Below are positions 1-7,069 of a stretch of DNA of 7,201 bases, piece by piece (position 1 is the stretch's first letter; each line of letters begins with the position of its first letter). Origin of the DNA: Treponema sp. (GTDB taxonomy: Bacteria > Spirochaetota > Spirochaetia > Treponematales > Breznakiellaceae); assembly GCA_031257595.1 (NCBI GenBank), contig JAIROH010000187.1, forward strand, positions 1 through 7,201. Direction: 5' to 3'. The notes under the pieces were generated by a model, which did no database searches, was not told where the DNA came from, and worked only from the letters and a program-made list of their open reading frames with translations. A program made the translations under genes and the position numbers.

Positions 1-3000
1 TGGAATCAAGCGTAAACGGATTTTTCCCCTGATCCTTGAGCCTGGGATCGTAGCGGAACAGCGGCCAAAGACCGCAGCTGACCACCGCTTTCTGCTGATC
101 CATGCCGTGCATCATGTCGATGCCGTGGTTGATGCAGTGGGAATAGGCGATGATGATCGACGGGCCGTCGTAACTTTCCGCTTCCCTGAACGCCTTGATA
201 ACCTGGGCCATGTTGGCGCCCATCGAAACTTTGGCAACGTACACATAGCCGTAACTCATCGCCATCGCGCCAAGGTCTTTCTTGGTGATGTCTTTGCCGC
301 CGGCGGCGAATTTGGCGATCGCGCCGACGGGGGTAGCCTTGCTCATCTGGCCGCCGGTATTGGAATACACCTCGGTATCGAGGCAGAGGACGTTGACGTT
401 CCGGCCCGAAGCAAGCACATGATCCAGGCCGCCGTAGCCGATATCGTAACCCCAGCCGTCGCCGCCGAGTATCCACACCGATCGCTTGATAAAATGATCG
501 GTCAGCGAAAGAAGCATCTTTGCCGCGGGCGAGGCCTTTGCCTTTTCGTCGTTTTTAAGGGCAGCCTTGAGTTCGTCCGTGTTTTTCCGCTGTTCCTCTA
601 TCGCGGCGTCATCCGCCTGGGCGTTGGCGAGAATCCTGTCGATAAGGGCCGCCTGGATACCCTCGCCCTTCACCTTCACGGCGACTTCCCTCGCGTGTTC
701 GGCGAGCTTGTCGCTGGTCAGCCTCATCCCCATGCCGAATTCGGCGGCGTCTTCAAAAAGGCTGTTCGACCAAACCGGCCCGCGGCCGTCGGCCCGCTGG
801 CAGTACGGGGTACTGGGAAGGTTTCCGCCATAAATCGAGGAACAGCCTGTCGCGTTGGCGATAACCGCCCGGTCGCCGAAAAGCTGGGAAAGGAGTTTTA
901 CATACGGAGTTTCCCCGCAGCCCGCGCAGGCCCCGGAGAATTCAAAGAGGGGCCGCTTGAGGGCAAGTCCCTTGGGGGTAGCCAGGTTGAGTTCGGCGGC
1001 CGGCGCCTCGGGCAGGGCCATAAAGTAATCCCATATCGGCGTTTGGGAGGAGCGGTATTCAATCGTATTGTGTACCCAGTTAAGCGCCTTCCGTTCCGGG
1101 TTGTCTTTCGCCTTGGCCGGACACTGGTTGATACAAACCCCGCACTGCATGCAGTCTTCGCTTGATATTTGCAGCGTGATTTTCTTTCCCGCTTCGGCCT
1201 TGGGCCTGATTTCGGCGGTCTTGAATCCCGGAGGAGCCCCGGCCGCTTCGGCGTCGGTAAGGGTTTTCATCCGCATAACGGCGTGGGGGCAGACTACGGT
1301 ACATTGGCCGCACTGGATACAGATGGCCGGATCCCATTCCGGAACCTTTTCCGCGATGGCCCGCTTTTCGTACTGCGTCGTGGCCGTGGGGAAGGTCCCG
1401 TCTTCGGGGATCTTCGATACGGGAAGCTTGTCGCCTTCCTGAACGACCATCGTTCCCAGCACTTCGCGGATCCACGGATCCTTCGCGCCGGACATGGCCT
1501 TTTTCATATGAATATCCCCTTCGGTGGAAGAAGGGTATTTCACTTCCCGCACGGCGTCCAGGGCCATTTCAATCGTGGCGATGTTTTTCTGTACGATGTC
1601 GGCGCCTTTTTTTCCGTAGGATTTTTCGATGAATTTCTTCATATATTCGACGGCCTCGGCTTCGGGAAGAACGTCGGAGATCTTGAAGTACGCGGCCTGC
1701 ATGACAACGTTGATACGGGTACCCATGCCGGCCTTGCCGGCAATGTCGAACGCGTCTATCACAAAGAATTTAAGCTTTTTGTCGATGATCCGCTTCTGGG
1801 CTTCCACGGGCAGATACTTCCATACTTCGGCGGCTCCGTAGGGGCTGTTGAGAAGGAACGTAGCCCCTTCCTTGGCGTTTGCCAGCATGTCGTAGGTTTC
1901 CATGTAGGTAAACTTGTGACAGGCCAAAAAATCCGCCTTGGTGATAAGGTACGGCCTGCGTATGGCCCGCTTGCCGAATCGGAGGTGGGAAACGGTAAAG
2001 CCGCCGGATTTTTTCGAGTCGTAGGAAAAATACGCCTGGGCGCTGAGTTCCGGCTTGGCGTCCCCGATGATTTTGATCGAGTTTTTGTTGGCGCCGACTG
2101 TTCCGTCCGATCCAAGGCCGTAAAACATCGCCTCGTTCATCCCTTCTTCGGGAACCACAAAATGTTCGTCGTAGGAAAGGCTTTTACCCTGAACGTCGTC
2201 TTCGACCCCGACCATGAAATTCGCGATTTTCTTTCCCGTAAGGTTGTCGAACACCGCTTTGACCATGCCGGGGGTAAATTCCTTGGAACCAAGACCGTAA
2301 CGGCCGCCCAGCACCACCGGATAATCCTTGAACGGGCCTTTTCCCGCGCTCATCACTTCGCCGATCGCCGTGCGGACATCTTCGTAAAGCGGTTCGCCGA
2401 GCGCGCCCGGCTCCTTGGTTCTGTCGAGAACCGCGATAGCTTTGACGCTCGGAGGCAAGGCCCGCACAAACGCCGACGCGTCAAAGGGCCGGTACAGCCG
2501 CACTTTGAGTACGCCGACTTTTTCACCCTTGGCTTCAAGGTGTTCGACGGTTTCTTCAACCGTTTCCGTCCCGGAACCCATGATGATGATGACCTTTTCG
2601 GCGTCTTTCGCGCCGAAGTAGTCAAAGAGGTGATAACTCCGGCCCGTAAGTTTGGCGAATTTGTCCATTTCCGCCTGAACGATGCCGGCGACTTCGTCGT
2701 AGTACTTGTTCACCCCTTCGCGGCCCTGGAAATAGGTGTCGGGGTTCTGGGCCGTGCCGCGCATAAACGGCTTTTCCGGGGTAAGGCCCCGAAGCCTGTG
2801 CTGCCGGACCAGTTCGTCGTCGATCATCTGTTTCATTATGTCGTAGGAAACTTCTTCGACCTTTTGCAGTTCGTGGCTTGTGCGGAACCCGTCAAAAAAG
2901 TGCAGGAAAGGCACCCGTGAACGCAACGTGGACGCGTGGGAGATAACGGCCAGATCCATCACTTCCTGAACGCTGTTGGCGGCAACCATCGCCCAGCCGG

Positions 3001-3409
3001 TCTGACGACAGGCCATAACGTCCTGGTGATCGCCGAAAATGGAAAGGCTCGACGTCGCCAGGGCGCGGGCGGCGATATGGAACACCGTCGAGGTAAGCTC
3101 CCCGGCGATCTTGTACATATTGGGAATCATCAGCAAAAGCCCCTGGGAAGCGGTAAACGTCGTGGAAAGGGCGCCGGTGGTAAGGGCGCCGTGAACGGCG
3201 CCGGCCGCGCCCGCTTCGGACTGCATTTCTACAACCTGGGGAATCGTATCCCAGAGGTTTTTCCGTCCCTGGGCGGAAAATTCATCGGAAAGTTCCCCCA
3301 TCGGGCTGGACGGGGTAATCGGATAAATGGCAATTACTTCGCTCAGCGCGTGAGCCACATACGCGGCGGCGGTATTTCCGTCAATCATAACCATGTGTTT
3401 ATCGGACAT
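1..3409 (-). CDS. nifJ: pyruvate:ferredoxin (flavodoxin) oxidoreductase, 3' end cut by window edge
   Basis: This cytoplasmic enzyme converts pyruvate and CoA to acetyl-CoA and CO2 and passes electrons to ferredoxin or flavodoxin. I read 1136 uninterrupted codons with no stop before the left edge; family members are usually about 1170-1230 residues, so a few dozen are missing. Domains in order: the N-terminal pyruvate/TPP domain with YPITPSSPM (Thr32), EMQSEAGAAGAVHGAL (Glu65) and Arg115; the PFOR II domain at about 260-415; the gamma domain at about 425-620; an EKR linker; a two-cluster ferredoxin domain (Cys697/700/703/707 and Cys753/756/759/763); and the TPP-binding domain with GDGWGYDIG and YSNTGGQ (Asn1017). 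Cys828, 831, 856 and 1092 should bind the third [4Fe-4S] cluster. The catalytic Thr, Glu, Arg and Asn match those known in the Desulfovibrio africanus enzyme. The start fits the family N-terminus and has GAGGA five bases upstream. It has its own promoter. Confidence 0.97.
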   Translation of the reverse strand, partial: MSDKHMVMIDGNTAAAYVAHALSEVIAIYPITPSSPMGELSDEFSAQGRKNLWDTIPQVVEMQSEAGAAGAVHGALTTGALSTTFTASQGLLLMIPNMYKIAGELTSTVFHIAARALATSSLSIFGDHQDVMACRQTGWAMVAANSVQEVMDLAVISHASTLRSRVPFLHFFDGFRTSHELQKVEEVSYDIMKQMIDDELVRQHRLRGLTPEKPFMRGTAQNPDTYFQGREGVNKYYDEVAGIVQAEMDKFAKLTGRSYHLFDYFGAKDAEKVIIIMGSGTETVEETVEHLEAKGEKVGVLKVRLYRPFDASAFVRALPPSVKAIAVLDRTKEPGALGEPLYEDVRTAIGEVMSAGKGPFKDYPVVLGGRYGLGSKEFTPGMVKAVFDNLTGKKIANFMVGVEDDVQGKSLSYDEHFVVPEEGMNEAMFYGLGSDGTVGANKNSIKIIGDAKPELSAQAYFSYDSKKSGGFTVSHLRFGKRAIRRPYLITKADFLACHKFTYMETYDMLANAKEGATFLLNSPYGAAEVWKYLPVEAQKRIIDKKLKFFVIDAFDIAGKAGMGTRINVVMQAAYFKISDVLPEAEAVEYMKKFIEKSYGKKGADIVQKNIATIEMALDAVREVKYPSSTEGDIHMKKAMSGAKDPWIREVLGTMVVQEGDKLPVSKIPEDGTFPTATTQYEKRAIAEKVPEWDPAICIQCGQCTVVCPHAVMRMKTLTDAEAAGAPPGFKTAEIRPKAEAGKKITLQISSEDCMQCGVCINQCPAKAKDNPERKALNWVHNTIEYRSSQTPIWDYFMALPEAPAAELNLATPKGLALKRPLFEFSGACAGCGETPYVKLLSQLFGDRAVIANATGCSSIYGGNLPSTPYCQRADGRGPVWSNSLFEDAAEFGMGMRLTSDKLAEHAREVAVKVKGEGIQAALIDRILANAQADDAAIEEQRKNTDELKAALKNDEKAKASPAAKMLLSLTDHFIKRSVWILGGDGWGYDIGYGGLDHVLASGRNVNVLCLDTEVYSNTGGQMSKATPVGAIAKFAAGGKDITKKDLGAMAMSYGYVYVAKVSMGANMAQVIKAFREAESYDGPSIIIAYSHCINHGIDMMHGMDQQKAVVSCGLWPLFRYDPRLKDQGKNPFTLDS

Positions 3410-3414
3410 GCTTT

Positions 3415-3419
3415 TCCTC
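3415..3419 (-). promoter_or_regulatory. Shine-Dalgarno site of nifJ
   Basis: On the minus strand GAGGA lies five bases before the ATG at 3409. This is the strongest ribosome binding site in the window and fixes the nifJ start, which also agrees with the conserved family N-terminus. The in-frame ATG five codons later lacks such a site. Confidence 0.8.
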
Positions 3420-3441
3420 GATAATTAGTGAATTTTATTTA

Positions 3442-3470
3442 AGTATATTCTTTAACTGGCGAATATTCAA
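3442..3470 (-). promoter_or_regulatory. sigma70-type promoter of nifJ
   Basis: On the minus strand a -35 box TTGAAT (3465-3470) and a -10 box TATACT (3442-3447) are separated by exactly 17 bases. Both differ from the consensus at only one position each. The stretch is much more AT-rich than the flanking genes. Transcription should begin near 3435 and give a leader of roughly 25 bases containing the GAGGA site. The -35 box lies only 15 bases past the stop of the ribonuclease gene, and I see no GC-rich hairpin with a T-run between them, so read-through from upstream may add to nifJ expression. The promoter is predicted from sequence only. Confidence 0.7.
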
Positions 3471-3485
3471 GGGACGCGTTGCCGT

Positions 3486-5480
3486 TCAAACCTCCCTGAA
3501 CACCGTTTCGGCTTCGGGGATCCGTACCTGACCGAGGCTGAGCCTGACCGTATCGTTGAGTTCAACGCTTTTTTTTGCCGGTATCTGGGTTTCCAGGGCC
3601 AGTTCAGGAATCAGGACGACCAGAAAATTCCCCCGTTTTTCAACGGCGATCCCCTCCCATTCGGAACCTTTTTTATCCGACAAATACACGGCAAGCCAGT
3701 GGGCTTTGGACGCCCGTTCCGCCTGGCTTACCGCCTGGGCCGCCGCGTCGCCGGCCGCGAGGCGGATCAGCATTTCGTCGGCGTCAAGAATGCCGGCAAG
3801 GCCCGGCCCGGCAACTTCGGCCGCGTTCGTCCCGGCGAGAAAAGCCCGGATCTGCTGGTGGGCCAAAAGATCCGTATAACGCCGCAGCGGGCTTGTAACC
3901 TGGGTGTAAGCGTCAAGGCCAAGACCCCAGTGAAGGCCGGGCCGGACGGACACGCCGCGGGGCCTCATGCAGCGCCGCAGTTGGTAGCTTCCCGCGAGGC
4001 CCGGAAGGGGTTTTGAGGGAAGGTCTCCGGGTTCCTGGGAAATGTAGGGAAAAGCCAGACGCCGTTCCCGCGCCCAGGCCGCGGCGCCCTCTCCGGCAAG
4101 AAGCATGCATTCCCGGACCGTTTCCGAGGATTTATGGCGGGCAATCGGCCGGATCACGACGCCCGATACATCATCCTTTTCTACCGACATGTGAACTTCC
4201 GGAAGTTCAATATTCACCGCGCCGGCGCCGAGCCTTCGCGCAAGGTTGATTTCCCCCAGACGGAACAGGTCGCGCAGTACGGGGCCTTCCCGCGTTGAAG
4301 GCTTGCCGGCAAGATCGTCGGCTTCTTCATATGTCAGCCGTGTAACCTGTACTATCGACGGAAAGATCTCAACGGAGGCGGGTTTTCCCTCACGATCGAG
4401 AACCAGCTCAAATGTCAAAGCGGGAGACGTTTTGCCCAGGCCTAGGGCAAAATAAGGCAGCGCCCCGTCCGAAAGCATACGGCGGCATTTTTCGGGGAGG
4501 TAGGCTGTAGCCCCGCGGTTTCTCGCCTCAATATCCGCGGCCGAACCGGGAACGACCGCGGCGGCGGGATCGGCCACGTGGACATAGAGCCGGGCGCCTT
4601 CAAAATCCGGGCCTGACGTTTCCAGCGAGACCGCGTCGTCGGGATCGTCGCTCCAGGGGCTGTCTATCGCGAAAGCCGGAAGCCCGCTGAGGTCTTTCCT
4701 CCCTTCCATCAATGACGGAGGGATCGGAAAGGCCGGCGCCTCTCCCTGGGCAACGCCAAAGCGGGCCGGATGGGGGTTCGTCCGCATGTCCCAAAAACCC
4801 GTTTCAAGAAGAAAACGGTGGGCTTCCTGGGGCGTCTCCGGACGGGCGAGATCCTTCAACGTGCGGCTTTTTTCGCTTTTGCCGTACGCCAGAGCTTCGA
4901 CATCCTGTAAAAAACGACCGTCGCCGGCGCGGGGATCGCCTGAAAAATTCAATTGTCCGTCACGGAGCCTTTCAAAAAACGCCTCCCGTTCCCGGGTTTC
5001 CCGTTCCCTGCTCCGCCGTTTTTCCCCGGCGGCGGCGATTTCGGCGGCGCTACGGGGAAGGACCGCAGCGGCCGTCCCGGTAAAGTAAAAGCCGTCAAAA
5101 ACAAGGATCCGCGCCGCCCACGCGCTTTGCGGGCTGTATTCCCCAAACGCAAGCTCGGCCAGCTCCCGCAGCGGAACCGGCCCGCCTCCCTCAAGCAGTT
5201 CCCACGCGCCCCGAATATCAGGCGAAACGCCCGGCTCGGCATCCGATAGAGCGTCCGGCGGGACATCCGCCTGAATACCCCGCGCCGCCTTCGCCAGGGG
5301 GCCTTCAATACCCGCGAGGCTTTTCAGGGGTCCGGGATGGATGACCTCAATGTCTTTTTCCCTGACCTTGAAGGTTTCGGTCCCGTCTTTTCCGGCAACG
5401 GTAATGGTGATTTTTTCGCCGGTTTCGGCGACCAGCGCGGGGCGGTTTTTGTAGACGGCAAGGCAGCCCGGACTAATCAT
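3486..5480 (-). CDS. RNB-domain (RNase II/R family) 3'-5' exoribonuclease
   Basis: This is a 664-residue hydrolytic exoribonuclease, expected to degrade RNA processively from the 3' end in the cytoplasm. The catalytic RNB domain spans about residues 265-590. AIDSPWSDDPDDAVS supplies the metal-binding Asp273, 279, 281 and 282, equivalent to Asp201, 207, 209 and 210 of E. coli RNase II. Tyr327 (in AYLPE), Arg533 (in TSPLRRYTD) and Glu588 (in QAERASKAHW) match the other active-site positions, so the enzyme should be active. The N-terminal 260 residues do not show obvious cold-shock domains; they begin with a small beta-rich stretch and carry a charged segment (about 155-172). The last 60 residues look like a short, degenerate S1 fold. 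The size is near RNase II (about 644) and well below RNase R (about 813). The start overlaps the upstream reductase gene by 8 bp, which implies co-transcription. I give no symbol because the choice between rnb, rnr and a separate spirochaete branch is unresolved. Confidence 0.93.
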   Translation of the reverse strand: MISPGCLAVYKNRPALVAETGEKITITVAGKDGTETFKVREKDIEVIHPGPLKSLAGIEGPLAKAARGIQADVPPDALSDAEPGVSPDIRGAWELLEGGGPVPLRELAELAFGEYSPQSAWAARILVFDGFYFTGTAAAVLPRSAAEIAAAGEKRRSRERETREREAFFERLRDGQLNFSGDPRAGDGRFLQDVEALAYGKSEKSRTLKDLARPETPQEAHRFLLETGFWDMRTNPHPARFGVAQGEAPAFPIPPSLMEGRKDLSGLPAFAIDSPWSDDPDDAVSLETSGPDFEGARLYVHVADPAAAVVPGSAADIEARNRGATAYLPEKCRRMLSDGALPYFALGLGKTSPALTFELVLDREGKPASVEIFPSIVQVTRLTYEEADDLAGKPSTREGPVLRDLFRLGEINLARRLGAGAVNIELPEVHMSVEKDDVSGVVIRPIARHKSSETVRECMLLAGEGAAAWARERRLAFPYISQEPGDLPSKPLPGLAGSYQLRRCMRPRGVSVRPGLHWGLGLDAYTQVTSPLRRYTDLLAHQQIRAFLAGTNAAEVAGPGLAGILDADEMLIRLAAGDAAAQAVSQAERASKAHWLAVYLSDKKGSEWEGIAVEKRGNFLVVLIPELALETQIPAKKSVELNDTVRLSLGQVRIPEAETVFREV

Positions 5481-6723
5481 TACGCCGCCTGCCCAAAAAT
5501 TTTCTCATCCCCGCGACGGCTATGCGGAAAGGGAGGGGTTCCATACGCCCGCGCAGCGTTTTAAGGCTTTCGATGATGGGTATCTTCTGCGGACAGCGGC
5601 GTTCGCAGTTTCCGCAGGCCACGCAGTTTGCCGGTCCGCAGCTTTGGGCGGACGTAAACGCCGCGCTGGTCATGTACTGCTGCCAGCCGGCAAAACGGCC
5701 CATCGCAAACGACGTATTGTAGGCGGCAAAACAGCCGGGGATGTTTACGTTCCGGGGACAGGGCATACAGTAGCCGCAGCCCGTACAGTGTATTTTGTAC
5801 AAAGCGTTGAACACTTCCCGAACCCGCCGGTACAGTTCCAGTTCCGCGGCGCCGAGGGAACCGGGAAGCGTAAGATCGGCCAGAGCGGCGTTTTCCAGAA
5901 CCTGGGCCGGATCGTTCATCCCCGAAAGAACCACCGCCGCTTCGGCATGGTTCCACACCCAGCGCAGTCCCCATCCCGCGAGAGAAAATCCGGCGGGGGA
6001 AAATCCGGCGGAACGGGAACCGGCCAATTTGTCCGAGGAAATGCCGGACAAATTGGCCTGCCTGAAAATTTCCGCCGCTTTCCGGGGAAGGCCCGCGGCA
6101 AGCTTTCCTCCCAAAAGAGGCTCCATGATGATAACCGGCATGGTCTCCGCCGCTTTTTTAAGGCCCTTCACTCCGGCCTGAAAATTTTCGTCGCTGTAGT
6201 TGTACTGAATCTGGCAGAATTCCCAGGGGAAGAGGTCAAGGATTTTAAAAAATTCTTCCCCGATTCCGTGAAACGAAAAACCGATTTGTCTGACGGCGCC
6301 GCTTTTCTTTTTACCGGCTATCCAGTCTTCGGCGCCAAGTTCCACAAGGCTTTTCCAGAACGCCGCGTCGGTAAGCATATGCATAAGGTAGTAGTCGATA
6401 CGATCCGTTTTGAGCCGCAAAAGTTCTTCGTTAAAAAAACGATCGAAATCCGCGGTCTTTTTTATCAGCGCTATCGGAAGTTTTGAGGCGATAAACACCT
6501 TGTCCCTGACGCCGTTTTTTTTCAGTACCGTTCCCAGGGCTTCTTCGCTTCCCGGATACATCCACGCGGTGTCAAAATAGTTTACCCCGTTTTCGACGGC
6601 GGTCATGATGATTTTTTCCGCCTTTTTCATGTCGATAACGGCGAGGTTCCGGGGAAAGCGCATGCACCCCAGGCCGAGAGCCGAAAGCCTGTTGCCGGAT
6701 TTTTTGTCAACGCGGTACTGCAT
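5473..6723 (-). CDS. aldo/keto reductase with C-terminal [4Fe-4S] ferredoxin-like domain
   Basis: This 416-residue cytoplasmic oxidoreductase belongs to the family of fused aldo/keto reductases and ferredoxin domains (COG1453-like). The reductase barrel covers about residues 1-290 and has the tetrad Asp51 and Tyr56 (FDTAWMY), Lys81 (ASKLP) and His115 (LMHML), with LRWVWN and VVLSGMN near its end. The C-terminal part has Cys313/316/319/322 (CTGCGYCMPCP) and Cys367/370/373/377 (CVACGNCERRCP), enough for two clusters. It may link NAD(P)H or an aldehyde/ketone substrate to ferredoxin, but the substrate is unknown. Residues about 223-248 look like an insertion compared with the family, encoded by an inverted repeat and a tandem repeat. 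The start MQYRV fits the family N-terminus, although the ribosome site before it is weak (GGA) and I see no convincing promoter. It is the first gene of a probable two-gene operon with the ribonuclease. Confidence 0.93.
   Translation of the reverse strand: MQYRVDKKSGNRLSALGLGCMRFPRNLAVIDMKKAEKIIMTAVENGVNYFDTAWMYPGSEEALGTVLKKNGVRDKVFIASKLPIALIKKTADFDRFFNEELLRLKTDRIDYYLMHMLTDAAFWKSLVELGAEDWIAGKKKSGAVRQIGFSFHGIGEEFFKILDLFPWEFCQIQYNYSDENFQAGVKGLKKAAETMPVIIMEPLLGGKLAAGLPRKAAEIFRQANLSGISSDKLAGSRSAGFSPAGFSLAGWGLRWVWNHAEAAVVLSGMNDPAQVLENAALADLTLPGSLGAAELELYRRVREVFNALYKIHCTGCGYCMPCPRNVNIPGCFAAYNTSFAMGRFAGWQQYMTSAAFTSAQSCGPANCVACGNCERRCPQKIPIIESLKTLRGRMEPLPFRIAVAGMRKFLGRRRND
5984..6011. repeat. 15-nt tandem duplication in the reductase gene
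   Basis: GAAAATCCGGCGG occurs at 5984-5996 and again at 5999-6011, a period of 15 bases and therefore in frame. It yields the short protein repeat SAGFSPAGFSLAG at residues 238-250. It lies 10 bases from the inverted repeat, so the two together make up an apparent low-complexity insertion of roughly 20-25 residues before the conserved LRWVWN strand. Confidence 0.8.
6022..6058. repeat. perfect 14-bp inverted repeat inside the reductase gene
   Basis: The arms at 6022-6035 (GGCCAATTTGTCCG) and 6045-6058 are exact reverse complements with a 9-base loop. In the reductase mRNA this would form a strong hairpin. It encodes residues 223-234 (ANLSGISSDKLA), which sit in what seems to be an extra loop of the barrel. 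No T-run follows, so it is not a terminator. It resembles small palindromic elements that insert in frame in genes, such as the Rickettsia palindromic elements, but that analogy is my inference. Confidence 0.85.
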
Positions 6724-6777
6724 GATCCATTATGGCATGAGCGCCATGGAACTTCTAGGCTCAGGCTGACGCCGAAC

Positions 6778-6790
6778 GGTGACTGACACC
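6778..6790 (+). repeat. GGTGACTGACACC repeat, copy 1
   Basis: This 13-bp copy has complementary ends (GGTG and CACC) around a 5-base centre. It lies 55 bp before the reductase start and directly abuts the 5' end of the transposase remnant. Two more exact copies flank the remnant on the other side. It lacks the CCCAAAAA leader that the other two copies carry. Confidence 0.85.
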
Positions 6791-7023
6791 ATATACGGTG
6801 GGGAGAACGGTATTTTGCCCGGATTATTAAAGACATGCGGGAGTATTTTTACGTGATGGAGTACATAGACCAAAACCCTGTCAAGGCCGGTTTGGTACAG
6901 GATGTGGGGGAGTGGAAAGTTTCCGGCGCGTATTATATCCGGCATGGTCTTTCCGGTCTGGTCGACTATACCGGTTTAACCCGCCTGCCGTATATCAAGC
7001 AGCTACCGGCCCCAAAAAGGTGA
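6791..7023 (+). pseudogene. truncated RAYT / Y1-type (IS200-like) transposase, C-terminal remnant
   Basis: The frame from 6791 reads IRWGERYF, ARIIKDMREYFYVM and EYIDQNPVKAGLV, followed by a GEWKVSGAYYIRHG segment. This is the C-terminal part of REP-associated tyrosine transposases, where the Tyr of YIDQNPV is probably the nucleophile. The N-terminal half with the HUH metal-binding motif is absent. The homologous frame begins immediately after repeat copy 1, which places an in-frame TGA at 6784-6786, so translation cannot come in from upstream. The first ATG, at 6835, lies in the middle of the conserved region and lacks a ribosome site, so a 62-residue product from it is unlikely to be functional. 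The end codon TGA at 7021-7023 is itself formed within repeat copy 2. The remnant points away from the three minus-strand genes. An intact full-length relative elsewhere in the genome would be expected to act on the flanking repeats. Confidence 0.8.
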
Positions 7024-7032
7024 CTGACACCC
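7011..7032 (+). repeat. GGTGACTGACACC repeat, copy 2, with CCCAAAAA leader
   Basis: The 13-bp core is at 7019-7031, preceded by CCCAAAAA and followed by C. The 22-bp unit is identical to the one that starts 37 bp further on. Its TGA supplies the stop codon of the transposase remnant. GGTGAC at 7019-7024 can also pair with GTCACC at 7044-7049, giving a 6-bp stem around the spacer. Confidence 0.85.
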
Positions 7033-7047
7033 TTGCGGGCCGCGTCA

Positions 7048-7069
7048 CCCAAAAAGGTGACTGACACCC
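7048..7069 (+). repeat. GGTGACTGACACC repeat, copy 3, with CCCAAAAA leader
   Basis: This is an exact direct copy of the 22-bp unit at 7011-7032, with the core at 7056-7068. Together they form a closely spaced pair like the paired units seen in REP/BIME-type arrays associated with RAYT transposases. Whether this family uses exactly this core is inferred from its position around the remnant. Confidence 0.85.

Noticed and set aside
107..3424. Long plus-strand open frames (up to 583 codons at 1169-2920) opposite nifJ
   Set aside because: They share codon boundaries with nifJ, so the lack of stops follows from nifJ codon bias; their translations have no recognisable domain, while the minus strand gives a textbook enzyme.
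6022..6058. The inverted repeat as a transcription terminator
   Set aside because: It lies in the middle of an intact coding sequence and no T-run follows on either strand.
5644..6486. A 280-codon plus-strand open frame opposite the aldo/keto reductase
   Set aside because: It is an antisense shadow of a well-conserved gene, with a basic, low-complexity translation and no motif.
6835..7023. A functional 62-residue small protein starting at ATG 6835
   Set aside because: Transposase homology continues upstream of this ATG to 6791, there is no ribosome site, and the protein lacks the HUH half, so a decayed remnant explains it better.
7011..7069. A CRISPR array suggested by direct repeats with a 37-bp period
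   Set aside because: There are only two adjacent units with a 15-base spacer, no cas genes, and the same core occurs at the other end of a transposase remnant; REP-type repeats fit better.
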